A program made the translations under genes and the position numbers. A stretch of DNA of 26,835 bases from Peribolospora baueri (lineage: Eukaryota > Basidiomycota > Peribolosporomycetes > Peribolosporales > Peribolosporaceae), in assembly GCA_029717555.1 (NCBI GenBank), contig JAMDHS010000146.1:1-26835 (forward strand). The letters are read 5' to 3'. Shown here piece by piece: positions 10,272 through 21,700 of this stretch (position 1 is the first letter of the stretch; every line of letters begins with the position of its first letter). Under the pieces are notes generated by a model, which had not been told where the DNA came from, did no database searches, and saw only the letters and a program-made list of their open reading frames with translations.

Positions 10272-10290
10272 TGACTTGCCGAGCAAGTCA
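10272..10290. repeat. Perfect 8-bp inverted repeat with 3-base loop
   Basis: TGACTTGC-CGA-GCAAGTCA is a perfect hairpin between two convergent 3' ends. It could fold in either transcript. Confidence 0.7.
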
Positions 10291-10431
10291 GACCATTGTC
10301 GGCATCGGCTTTTTGACAGGAGGTCGGTTGGGCACTCTTGGTGGCACGTCGGCCGTCTAGAAGATATGAACGAGCGGTCCAAGTCAGAGGATGGAGTTTG
10401 TGGCCAGGTGAGCGAGAGCAGAATTCCATCC

Positions 10432-11284
10432 TTAAACATTTTCTCCGCTGCAAGTCGTCACAGCACTCACACTTGCGTCCCTTCCGATCTCCGTAGTGAG
10501 AACGCCACTGCCTTCTCCACCAGCAGCTCCAGTTCCAGACTCTGTGCCTTTCGAGCGCAAGATGACATCAAGGAGGCGGAAGGGGTCCTGGTTGTCCTTG
10601 GAGTCAGGGTCACCGGAAGGGGCAGAGACACCGTACGAGGTGCGGGCAATGTTCCGGAGGTCGGCTTTCGATTCCGAAGGAGGATTTCCACATGTTCTTC
10701 AGCTCTCTGTTCTTCAGCTCTCTTAAGCTCTCGGAGTCAAAGGCGCCCATCGAAGAGACTCACTTCTGCCCTTCTTTCTCCAAGCACGAGTATGCCGCCG
10801 CCTCTCAGCCTCGTTCCCCCTGCGATCCGCAAAGCCCCTTTCAATGCCTTCACCCTTAGCCTCCTCCCATGGGGACAGCTCAAAGCCGAGGTCTGAGGTC
10901 GTCTCATGTGACGTGTTCGCACCTGGGATCAAGTCCCCTTCTCCTAGTGCTGTTTCCATGTCCCTACGCTCGTCCATGACGGCCATGAGTTCGTACGCAA
11001 CCTCCGAGTTGAATGCACCCCCTTGTGAAGACGAAGTGGTGACAAGGGATGAGAATGGTAAGAATTTGCAAACAGCATGGTTCACCGAACCAAGGCCCCG
11101 TTCGTTCGTCATTCATTTGCCGAGCACCGAGACCTCCATGTGCATGAGATCAAAACGCACAGTTGTGAGGGCCGTTGCCATCCTTCACCATCTGTGCCTT
11201 TGTCTCTCGACGGATGCCGTGCGGCACATGATGATCTTGCTCATACTCGGCGACGGAGGCTGGAGCGCGTTCAGAGCGAGTCAT
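10432..11284 (-). CDS. Small Stf2/HABP4-type RNA-binding-like protein
   Basis: Three exons, 11284-11161, 11021-10764 and 10664-10432, give 204 hydrophilic residues. The start MTRSERAP and the sequence GNGPHNWG made by the first splice (about residues 36-43) match the fungal Stf2-like/HABP4_PAI-RBP1 family, which usually has MTRT... and a G-x-x-NWG core. Known members are linked to stress and desiccation tolerance and to ribosome or mRNA binding. The third exon brings DLRNIARTSYGVS, resembling a short conserved IARTS block I recall in basidiomycete relatives. The second intron ends at a poorly pyrimidine-rich cgaaag and is less certain. A good donor (AGT|GTGAGT) sits just before the stop, so a further 3' exon is possible. 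Upstream lies a 47-base tandem repeat. Confidence 0.7.
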
Positions 11285-11894
11285 ATCCGTCGAGCTGGTC
11301 AAGGTTCACTGCGTATGTAGGAGGGGACGTCTGATTTTGGGAGTGGTGGGATAAAAATTTGGTCCTCTTGACAGCGTCTGACTTTGGGAGTGGCGGGATG
11401 AGAACGTGGTCCTCTTGAGAGGCTCTCAGTTATGAAGGCTTTGTAGACCCGACGTCAGATATCCCGCTTTGTGAGCGAGCGAGGGGCTAGCTCAGAGAGG
11501 CGCGGTTCGATGGACGTTAGCACTTCCGAATAAGGCAAGCATTGTCTGAATAAGGCAATGTGCACCCAGATCAGAGGAGAGTGACAAATCCGACTGGAGA
11601 TTTGTTGTGAGAGCGAATAGGCGAAGGGTAAACAAACGGGCGAGTCGAATGTTTATTCCAGATTCGCTGTGAGAAGCAGCGTCTGGCTTCAATGGGAACG
11701 GTCACCAGCTAATGATACAGAGAAAGGTCGTCGTCTTTGCTGGTCGACACCGCCGACGTTGGTTGTGAGCAAGTACACCTAATGTTCATACCTGTACAAA
11801 CCTGGTGGTTCCGTACATGCTATATTCTGATCAAACATCATTCTCCTCCCCATTTCTTCAAGATTCTTCTTGATCTTGGAGCCGGTTCCTCCTG
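11285..11894. promoter_or_regulatory. Spacer: promoter of the Stf2-like gene and 3' flank of malic enzyme
   Basis: This 610-base region between two minus-strand genes contains a 47-base imperfect tandem repeat (11329-11422) and a short direct repeat gaataaggcaa about 20 bases apart near 11528-11558. No gene is supported in it. Confidence 0.55.
11329..11422. repeat. Two tandem 47-base imperfect repeats
   Basis: Units begin at 11329 and 11376, each starting gtctga(t/c)tttgggagtgg and containing tggtcctcttga. By eye about 39 of 47 positions agree. They begin 45 bases upstream of the Stf2-like ATG, so they may be duplicated promoter elements. Confidence 0.85.
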
Positions 11895-14800
11895 TCAAGC
11901 AGGAACGAGGGGACGGTAAACTGTCGAATGAGATGAAGGAGGACAGTAAACAAAATATGGGTGAGTGAAACAGATCGCACCGCCGGCTACCGACTTGCGA
12001 CGAGGAAAAACTATTTTCTTGCCGCCCAACTCACGCGGCTCCCACATGCTCCCATGCACAAGCTCCTCGATCGCCTTGGCATCGTTCACATCCTTGGGAA
12101 GCATATCTTTGTCCATCCTCGCGGCGCCTTCCTCAATGGAAGCCTTAATAACGGCTGAAGCGACCGCAATCGACACTTTTCGCACGTCCGCCACGTCGGG
12201 CAAGAGCGGGCCATCGGGATCCTTGAGGGCTGGAGACAGGGATGCGAGGGCCTGTACACCTGCAACGATCATCTCATCTGAGAGGCGCCGGGCGCGAGAG
12301 AGGATGACGCCTTGGCCGAGGCCTGGGTAAACAAGACACTGAGAATGGAAAGCGAGAAGAAAGGGGAGGGCGGTTGGAATGGTTTAGAGGATGCGTAAGA
12401 TGCTTAGCTCGAGAAAACGGTTATCGTCGAACGAGTGGGACGCCCCACCGCTGCCTCACGTTGTTACACTCGGAAACGATGTACTCCTTTCCAGTCTTGG
12501 GATTCTTCCACGGAGGGAAAGGGCTGCCAGTGGCAATGATCGCCTTCCCATCCGTCCATTGCATAACATCAGCTGTAAGAGTGTGGGCATGCAAACAAGC
12601 TTGGGATTAGTCTCTGCTTTCCCCGCTACACAGGAACAGACCTAACTCTATCCCTGTGGCCTTGGTCTGCACGAACAGAGTAATGCAGGGCTAGCTCACC
12701 AGGATCAACTTCGCAGAGCGTCGTAGGGTTGCTCAGTGGGAAGATGACCGGCCGGTCGACGTGCTTGGACATCTCGGTGATGACCTCCTTGCCGAACGCC
12801 CTAGCCTGGCCAGACGTGCCTATGAGCACAGTGGGATGGGCGTTGTGGACAACGTCGTAAAGCTTGAATCCTTCCCTACCAGGGTCGGCTTTTTCCCAAC
12901 CTTTCACTTCCTCTGGCTCACGAGCCATTTGGTAGTGAACTACGATGTGCAAAGCACGCAGAAGGGAAGTGGATGAAGTCAGCAAGGCCGTGCCAGATGC
13001 CAAGTTCAGCGCGAAGGTCACCCTCACTAGGTTTCATCTGCCTGCCTTTAACGACCAGCCCAAAACGATCGATAAGGCTGCACGACGGCACAATGGGAAA
13101 CCTTGGCTCAGCTTGCCTCCTCTGCAGAAAGTCAACTGGCTCAGACTCTTCACCATGGAAAGCCATCGCTCACTAGAACCTCTTGTTAGCCTCTTCCTTT
13201 GACAGGCCATCGATTTGCACCATAGCGTCCCTCATACGGGTGGCGATACCCATACCTGCCGTTCCGGGACCGAAGATGCATACCCTCTGGTCCTTGAGCT
13301 TGCTCTTCTTGATGCCCATCGCCGACATAATCGCTGCAAGCGTAACGGCGCCAGTTCCCTGGATATCGTCGTTGAAGCACGATACGCTATTTTGGTACTT
13401 GTCCAACAGGCGTTGCGCATTGGCGTTCCCAAAGTCCTGCATGGAAAAGAGAACATGGTCCAGTGTCATCGTTCGCAGGTCGTCAGAGAGCACGATGTGG
13501 CGGAAGAGCCAAGAAGACCCTCTCACCTCAAAGTGCAGGAACGCGTTGGGGAAGAATTCATCGACGGCGCGAACAAAGCTGTCAACATAGTCGTCATACT
13601 CCTTGCCCCGGAGACGGCTGTGGCGCCAGCCCATGTAGAGAGGGTCGTTGAGGTACTGATCATTGTCTGTACCGACATCGAGGACTACAGGGAGCACTCT
13701 GAGAAGCGCAGCGAGGGGATAAAATGAGTGAGCGACGATGACGGTGGTGCGATGCCAGCGGAAGGTGAGGTGCTGCAGAGAAGCTCACCGATTCGGATCG
13801 ACACCTGCGCCAAGAACGTAAAGCCTGAGGAACGGCCAAGCGCCACAAGGATCGATCTATGAACAGAACGCCGGCGACAGAACCGACTACGCGTACGGCG
13901 CCACCCTCAGCCCAGAACGCGCCATCGGTGGATAGCTCACGTTGTTTTTCCGATACAAATTTGCACGCCGCCCACGCCTTGATCCCCGATACCCAAGATG
14001 GCTTCCGAGTCAGTGACGACGACGAGGTCAATGTCGTTTTCGGTCAGCGCACCGCTATGAGTGAGACTCTTCCTCATCTGGTCGCTGTACCGGGGGCTGA
14101 TCCTCGAAGGCGAAGGGCCCAGCTTTTGACCTCCAACGTCCTCTCCAGACGCAGGAGGCGTAGGGGGACGAGAGGGAGCTTCAAAACTAGGCTTGTGCGT
14201 GGGGTAGGTGAGAAAAATACCATCCGGACGGCGGAAGAGTTGCGAGTAGTGCTGGATCGCTTCGCCGCTGTGGGCGTACGAACAAAAGGGAGATGAGACG
14301 AACCGGATACGAATGAGCAAATGCTAAGTTCAGGGATATCATGTGCAGTACGGTGGCTCACACTGTCGGAGTGTAAATGATGGGCAGAGTTGCCTTCAAG
14401 TGCTCAAGCAGGAGGCGGTGGAAGAGAACCTGGTTCTGCTCGCTGTCCGTTAGTGCGGAGGGAAGAGAGATCAGCCCTGGGAAGAGAGGTGGCTTTGGAG
14501 CCGATGCCAGCTTACCGCAGGGAGATGAGAAACGAGTATCTGAGGAGGTTGTTAGGGCGCGTGCAGAACTGATCCCATGCTCTCTGAACGTCGAGACGCG
14601 ACACGATCGATCGATGCGAAGTCAGCGGTCCCTGCGCAGATCCTGGCCACCTTGCTCTGAACGCCATAGGACACACCTTCAGTTGCTTCTCCAAAGACTG
14701 GACGTCATGAGGAAGCAGCCCCTCAAGGTCAAATGTCAGGCGCTCCTACATGGAAGAGAAGCAGGCGGGACCGGGTAATGAGATATTTGTTCGCTCAGGC

Positions 14801-15448
14801 AAATACGAGGGCGGCTTCAGCGGCTGAAGGGATCACTGACCTGCCGAGTAACTGGAAGTAGGGGCGTATATGTTCGATGGGGAGCACATGCCCGTCAGCA
14901 GAATAGTCGACCCTCACGTCTCATACGCCTGACGAACCCGCTCCTCGTCCGGGCTCGTCTGACAAACGTTCGATCCAAACTGTACGGACGATCGACGACG
15001 CATGGACGAGGCGAAGCTCACACGCAGATCCCTTGTTCAATATCGGGTTCTCCAACAGCGTGGAACGTCTGTCCTTGACGCGAGCAGGGTGCACGCCCTC
15101 GACGACGACGGTTCCCATCATATCGACCTTCTCCCCCGGTATCCACTTCTCCGACCCCTCCCTAGGTTCCTTGCCGCCCCAGAGCTCTCGGATGTACACC
15201 CCATTGTGAGGAATGCGCCATGGGTGAGGAGCACGAAGGCCCTGCATGGTTGCTGTGTCCTCGGTGGAGGGCGTTTGTGGTTCTGACGTACCAGTCTCGC
15301 GGGGCGGGTCATCCTTTGAGCGTGCGTTAAAGCTAGACGCTGCGCGAGAGTGGACCGCTAGGAGTGCGTTGGAGCTAGTACGAGCGGGGACGCAGACAGG
15401 TTCGACGACCCAGCGCGAGATGCCCAACCGGGCAAGGCGGGCGGCCAT
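11895..15448 (-). CDS. MAE1: Malic enzyme, mitochondrial
   Basis: Oxidative decarboxylation of malate to pyruvate. Fourteen exons: 15448-15022, 14851-14841 (11 bases), 14745-14677, 14583-14516, 14442-14362, 14267-13941, 13824-13789, 13698-13527, 13436-13174, 13077-13028, 12939-12700, 12572-12460, 12338-12035, 11920-11895; 728 residues. The N-terminus is a likely mitochondrial presequence. Motifs in order: [28 protein letters not shown] (catalytic Tyr about 215), [22 protein letters not shown] (about 418-425), [11 protein letters not shown] (nucleotide binding, about 452-462), [15 protein letters not shown] and the terminal YRPLV. The 11-base exon is required to make the NKGSAFTRQER join in frame. 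Pro/Ser-rich residues about 242-285 are an insertion not usual in the family, explaining part of the extra length. The intron 13526-13437 is 90 bases without a stop, so its retention would keep the frame. NAD or NADP use cannot be decided by eye. Confidence 0.95.
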
Positions 15449-15952
15449 GATGACAAAAGACGCTTGCTTGCTGAAAGAGCAGGAAAGAGCAGGTTCTCAA
15501 CGTCGTCCAAGGTTGTCAGTGGAGGACTTCTCGCGCGCGAACGGCTGGACCCATCTAATCGTGCCGCAGCTGCGTGTCGATGACGCACGGGCCGTCGCCG
15601 CATACCTGGGTGAAACATATGGCAGGGCAAGGAGCACGAGAAGGAAAGGCACTCCGAGGAGACGCTTCGCGAACGGAATGAGCGCATCGTAGCGTTGGAT
15701 GCGCGCAAATACACGTACGAACATCTTGGGCGCACAGAGCTAGCATAGGTATGAGCATGAAGGGTGAGGTATGGATTGCGCTGACGCCCCCTCGGACGGC
15801 GTGAGACGAAGATCAATTCGCCCAGCCAAAAGGTTCAACGACTACACGGGACCAAGGAGGGCTATGTCAAGTCGTTCCGAGACACGACGGAGATGGCTCC
15901 TACGCAACGTGACATGCATGGACGCCGCAGACCGTATAGCGCCCCCGAAAGG
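15449..15952. other. Spacer between malic enzyme promoter and TSR4 3' end
   Basis: This 504-base region should hold the malic-enzyme promoter and the TSR4 3' end. Several open frames cross it on both strands, but none has recognisable motifs or splice support, and I see no clear element. Confidence 0.6.
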
Positions 15953-18037
15953 TCAGTCCTCAAACTGCACGCCTACCCATTCCTCCCTCCAAGTCTCGTC
16001 TGAAGGTGCTCCGGCGGCGCTAGACACGCAGCAGTCCTTCTCGCAAACAAACACCACTGCGATCGCCCAATCGATCCCGCTTCGTTCCTTGGGGTCCTTT
16101 GCCGCCTCGGTAATCCGAGAGCCCCCGCTGCCTTGGTCGTCTGCGGGCGTCCGGCCGAGGATACGACTCAACTCTGCCCGTCGTTCGTCGTCTGTCTGAC
16201 TGGCGGAGTTTTTACCTCGCTCGGAGGAGGAACCGTCGTCGCGAGGAGACAGCGAGTGGGCGAGATGGGGCATCAGTTGGAGCTCGAAGACTCGCCTGGA
16301 GCCGCAGACCTCGCATGGGGGTACCCGCGAAGGATCGTATTTCCGCTGGTGCGAAACCGGTGCGGAGGGAGCAGAACCAGCAGCAAAAGCTCCTCCGGTG
16401 ACGGCTGTAAGTGTCCCTGGCGGCGGTGCGGAAGAGGACGGGTCGGGGAAGAGGAGAGAGTAAAGAGAACCGTTTGCGTTGTACGGTAGGGGTTCGCCGC
16501 CGAATTCGTATCTGATGACCGTAGGGGTATTTTTCAAAGGAAGACCTAAGTGTCTTTGAAAAGGACGGAAGGAATCTATCGCGCAGCGGCCTACTCACCT
16601 GATGCACTGCCCACCGTGCTCGCCCACCCTCTTGGCGAATTTTTCAAACACCTCATCTACCCCTTCGACAAACATCTTCTCGTATCCCTCCTTCCCCCAC
16701 TTCTCTGCCTTGTCTCCCCCGCCAATGTCCACGCCGGCCTCGGCGTCGCGTGCGGCCTTCCGTTGGGCAGCCGTCAACGAGGACATCGAGAGCGCTTCCC
16801 GACTTGACAGGCTTTCGGTCACAGTGGACAAGTAGAGCGGTCCGTATGAGGGCGCGTGGGGGGCCCAATCTGTTTGAAAATGCCAATATCGATAGCGAGA
16901 GCTCAGTTGCGTTGAAGTGTGGTACGGGCGGCGTGATTGTGGGAGGAATGGAAAGCACGCTCACCTTGCGAAGAATCTTTCTCCGCCAGACTCGCCTTTA
17001 TGGCAAGCTCTTCCGCCAGTTGCTCGTTTACATCCTCGTCCTCGTCCTCGTCCTCGCTTTCGCTTTCTTCCGAATCCTCCCTGTCGGCGTGCTCGCCTAC
17101 TGCGGTGGGCTCAGCGTCCGACGAGGCAAACAGGTTGTTTGGCGCCGCCGCCGCCGCCCCGCTGAATAGGAATGAGCCGAGATCGGAGCCGGTGTTGGTT
17201 TGCGAAGTCGAGGTCTGCGACTGGAACGATTGAGATGTGAGGAAACCGTTTTCGCTTCACGCTCTTCAACGTGCGCATGCACCCACCAAAAACGGGTTCG
17301 AGCTCTTCCCCTGCGCTTCCATCTTCTCCTTGTCCGCCTTCGCTCTCCGCGCCGCGTCTTCACGCTCCTGCCTAGCTTTCTCCTTTTCCTCTTTGGCCTT
17401 TCGCTTCTTGGAGAGTTTGGCTGCCCATCGCTCGTTGCGTTTCAACGTTCGTATCGCGCGGACGCTGTCAAGGACACGAAGCCAAATAGGAAGCATTGTA
17501 AATGGGTAGATCGCTTGTCGCGCGTTGGTGAAGGGTTAATTAGAGATGAGTGTCCGTGCTCACCTGCCGTCCTTCCGCTGACATCCCCTCCGAGCGCAAC
17601 CCCAAACCATCAACGTCCGATCATACTCGGACTCTTCGAGCGGCGCGAAGATTTGAGCCAAGAGCTCCATCAGGCCACCGCATACCTTGCATATGGCGAC
17701 GTCTGCAGGCGGCGGAGATGCTAGCGGGAGCCACGACTGTGAAGAGCGGGGACGGCAAACGGGAGACTTCATCAGCCCATCGAAACTCGGCGGCAAGCCA
17801 AGGCGAGACGTTAAATTGCAGGAGCATAGCCCCAACCGAATTATGTACACAAAAGAGAAGAGAAAGTAAAGAGCGAACTCCACCCACAGGGCGGCCGCCG
17901 ATCCTGCTGACGAGCGGGTTTTTCTCGTCACCCGGCTCGAGCGGACCGTCGTTGAGGCCTAGTTGGACGTCAGTGACGAGCGAGCCTACCGACTCGTCGT
18001 CCGAGTCGGAATCGTAGATGGGTCTCGGAGGAGGCAT
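15953..18037 (-). CDS. TSR4: Tsr4/PDCD2-like ribosome assembly protein
   Basis: Family members chaperone nascent ribosomal protein uS5 (Rps2) for 40S assembly. Six exons: 18037-17888, 17736-17564, 17464-17287, 17220-16965, 16869-16599, 16511-15953; 528 residues. The order fits the family: acidic start DSDSDDES, SRIGGRPSWLP, the first zinc-binding cysteines in CKVC (about 66-69) and WGCARRGCQRK (about 96-106), a charged Lys/Glu linker, a Ser/Asp/Glu-rich acidic tract, then the PDCD2_C domain. That domain contains WGKEGYEKM, QCIRYEFGGEPLPY, a second cysteine pair in CEVCGSRRVFELQLMPHL, and DWAIAVVFVCEKDCC. All intron phases agree. The first intron has a weak internal pyrimidine tract, but the SWLP junction matches the family. 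Confidence 0.93.
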
Positions 18038-18797
18038 GATGAGAAAGAAGGAGAGGGGGGGTGCTCGAAGGGGATAGGCTGGGGTAGGGTACCTAACAAA
18101 ACTTCAAAGTGGAAAAGCAACTTGGTCAGCTTTCACGCCGCCTCCGCCGAGCGAATGCCAAGGACAAGGAGAAGACTAAGGATATTCCTCCCCTCCACAA
18201 AACAAGTGCCTCAGAAATGCATGAATGGTAAAATAAAGAAGTCTCGTCACGGAGGCGTCCGAGCAAGGCGCGGTCAAGACGACCGGCGAAGGACAGACTT
18301 GTATCGGACTCGTCATCTAAGGAGTTCATCTTGGGTACAAGCAGGAGAAGGTAGGAGAGGGGGAACGAAAACAAATGGAACGGGACTCACCAAGGCAGAG
18401 ACGTATACTAGGGGGTTCGAGTGGTGGGGGTTTCAAGTGGTGGTGGTGTTGGAATGCTTCGTTTGAACGACGACGGCCGGTCGACTTTTTTTTTTTTCTG
18501 ATCGACGGATCGCCGCAGTCCGCAAACGCCGACGGCGTTCCCCTGTGCGCCCGACTTCGCCCTCCTTTCAGATCTCGTTGTCTTTATGTTCTATTCTTCC
18601 AAAATCTTGGTCTCGAGCGAGCTACCGGGTACATCGTACAGGCGCAAGTCCATCTCACCAGTTGGAGACTGCACGTCTCGTCGAGAGTCGTATAGGACCG
18701 ACTGCCTCGCGAGACGTTTGCTCACGCCTCAAATTCAACGGGCGCTCTTCCGTCATTTATTGCCGAATGAAGAGTGAAATCATTGCTCCTCCCGCGA
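18038..18797. promoter_or_regulatory. Spacer: TSR4 promoter and CYB2 3' flank
   Basis: 760 bases between two minus-strand genes. A minus-strand ATG at 18329 opens a 67-codon frame ending at 18126, upstream of the TSR4 ATG and not overlapping it. It could be an upstream ORF, a small gene or chance, and it matches nothing I know. A T-rich run (13 T) lies near 18486-18498. Confidence 0.4.
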
Positions 18798-21700
18798 CTA
18801 GGAGGCAGTGGATTTCGGCGAATCCTTGCCTTCGAAATCAAAGTCCGGAGGCGGCATCCACCCAGAAGGGTATGCTGGGCCAGGGTAATAGGCGCGTGGG
18901 AGAACGTCGAGCAGCTGAGGAGAAGACAGGGCGAAAGGACAAGTGAAAGGGAAGAGAGAAGGCGCAAGCAGACGGAGGAGGGCAAAGTCGATAGACCCAT
19001 GCAGAGCGGGTGAATGAGATGAGCAAGGGATGGATGCGAAAACAGGACCAAGAGCGAGAGCGCACCTCAGGCTTGAGCTGGTCCAGCCGAGTAACGCCCA
19101 GGAGTCGCATTCCACGAGTGATCTCGTCGTGTAGGACTATGGCCGAGCGGGCGACCATCGAGAATTAGGTACGGGGGGTAAAAGTGAATCACCGGTCGCA
19201 ACCACAAGAGAGGACACTGCCGGAAGCATCCAGTACTCACTTCCCCAAGCCCTCTTGACGCCCTCCTCTGCCCATCCGCTCTGGGCATACAGGAACGGTC
19301 GGCCGAGTCCGACGGCTTTGGCACCTAGACAGAGCGCCTTGAGGACGTCCGTTCCGCGCCGGACGCCGCCGTCGAGGTAGACTTCTAGCTTGTCAAACAC
19401 CTCTGGCGCTTCCTTCCGCAACGCGACTAGGACGTCGATGGACGGTTGGGCGCTGTGCGACAGGTACAGGAAGGCAAGGGCCGGGGAGCGGTGAGAAGAG
19501 AAAGTGGATTGGTTCGGCGTGCGATCAAAATCAAACTTACTAGTCTAGAGATCGACCACCGTGCTGCAAAAACGCAGAATAAAGCGAAGTGAGATGAACA
19601 TTCATTGGGAGGATAAGCGGTCAAGTCAAATGAAGGCGACAAAGTCACACATGTCAGAGGTCCCACGATACTGACGTTCGAGATGACGATACCTTGAACA
19701 CCAGCTTTGCAAGCCAGTTTCGCGTCCTGAAGGCCATGGAAGACATGACGTAAGAGAGCGAAGGTCATCAACAACTGTCTTCTGTCACGCTAGCACGGCT
19801 ATCCTCTCCCCGTCATGACCGCGGGCGCTTCACCTCACAACGGGTCGTACAATGATCTCGTCCTTTCAAACGCAACGAAACCACAACTTACTTCAACGGT
19901 CTGTATCCCTTTGAGCACGATGGGCAACTTAGTCTGCTTCTTCAACCACGCTACGTCTTCCCATGATAAGTTGGGGTCGATGTATCCGCTAATCGCGCCC
20001 GCAACGCCACCGGTCTTCGAACCCGAACCCGTGACGCTGCTGGGGGTGGGAGAGGAGCCGTAGTTTGCTGGACCCTGTGTGGGTGAGACGAAGAGTAATG
20101 GAACGTTGAAACGAAAGACAAAAAATGGACAAGAGCAGGTGCAGATGAGACAACGGCGTGCAGGAAACAGATATATACGTAGATAAACACTTTGGAAAGA
20201 TCTATTAAAGGAAAAGGACGGCTAGGCGGACTCACCTCTACCTCAACCTCCTTCACTCTCAAGTCTCTTTCTCTCTTGCCCATGACGTTGGCATCGACGG
20301 TGAGCCAGATAGCCTTGCAGCCCAACCTCTCGACCTTCTGAATGAGCCTCCGGCTAGCTTCGCGATCCCTGTTCATGTAGAGCTGGAACATGAGCGGCTG
20401 GTCCTCTCTCGTCTTGCTCTCCACCATCTCTTCCAGGGAACAAGACGCGTTGGCAGAGATGCCTTGGATGATGCCCATCTGTCCAGCTCCGGCAGTGAGG
20501 TTACACTCGCCGCGGGGATGTCCCAATCGAGCCATGGCGGCGGGGGAGATGTAAATGGGGAGCGTGACAGGATAACCGAGCATCGAGGTGCCGGCGTCGA
20601 CATCATCAAGCTGTCCTACTAGAACCCGGGGCTTGAAAAAGATACGGGAGAAGGCAGTTCGATTGGCATTGTGGGCTGTCAAAGGACGAAAGGAAGGCCA
20701 TGTTAGTTCAGATACAGCAAGCGGGAAAGACGGGGCAGATCAGTACGCCACCGTCCGGGGTCGAAGGAAGCTACACACTGATTTCGTCATCGCCAGCGCT
20801 GGAGTAGTAAGCCCAGGCTTGAGGAGAGAGAATAGCTTGCGCAACTCGCTGCAGAGAACATGAAATGGAAAGGCCGGCTTTCAGCGCTTTGGTTGCTGCA
20901 GGCTTTCAACCCAGATCTAAGTCAACAACAGGCCGGTCCACGCTCCACTGCCTGCTCACCTCCATATCATCCAAGTTGAGCACGGCTTCCACTGGAGGGA
21001 TATTTTCTCTCGCAACCCTCCTCCTTCTCTCCTCTTCCGTCTTCTCTTTGACGACGACTTTGACGGTCTTTGGGTCCACAGCGCCAACGTGCGCTTGAGG
21101 GCGCTCTTTAATGTATTCGGGCAGGAGGGTGGGCGCATGAATCGGGTCGAATATTTCACTTTGCAAAAGATAAAGACAAGGAAGAAAGAAAATAAAGTAG
21201 CAGTCAGCATAGCTAGCGTCCGGGTCCACTCTCTAAAGGAGCGAGGGAACCAAAGCCAGCAAGCGCAGCGCGGCGATTGGAACACAGCATGGCCACACTC
21301 ACGTAACGTCTTTGCCAGCGTTCTTAAGAATGGCCTTGACCCCGCCGGGATGGTGGTCAAGGAACCCCGTGAGGTCATACACCTGTCCGTGAATGACGAC
21401 CCAAGCGCTCTCCCTAGAGTTGTGCTTCTCCACCTCGGCCATGGTGATCATTCCTTCCACCGCGTGCCCTGCCGAGGACGTTTCCACTGTTGTTTCGAGG
21501 TCATTTTTACGTTTACCGGCAGAACCTTTGATGCGTTTGACGCTGGGAGGGGCGTCTGCTGAGACAGGGGAGTGCAGAAGGAGATAGAGAGCGGCGGACA
21601 GGGATATGGCAAGAGCGGTGTAGAGGATGCGGTGGGTGGAGAAAATCGAGGACTCGGACGAAGACGGGTTAGGGCCAGAGCTTGAGAAGGCTCGCCATTG

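Larger units (their letters stand above)
10048..10431. other. Convergent 3' spacer after the alpha-like gene
   Basis: This 384-base tail-to-tail spacer holds an AATAAA on the plus strand (10085-10090), a small hairpin ATTCC-CTCT-GGAAT (10094-10107) and a tight 8-bp hairpin at 10272-10290. No gene is supported. Confidence 0.6.
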
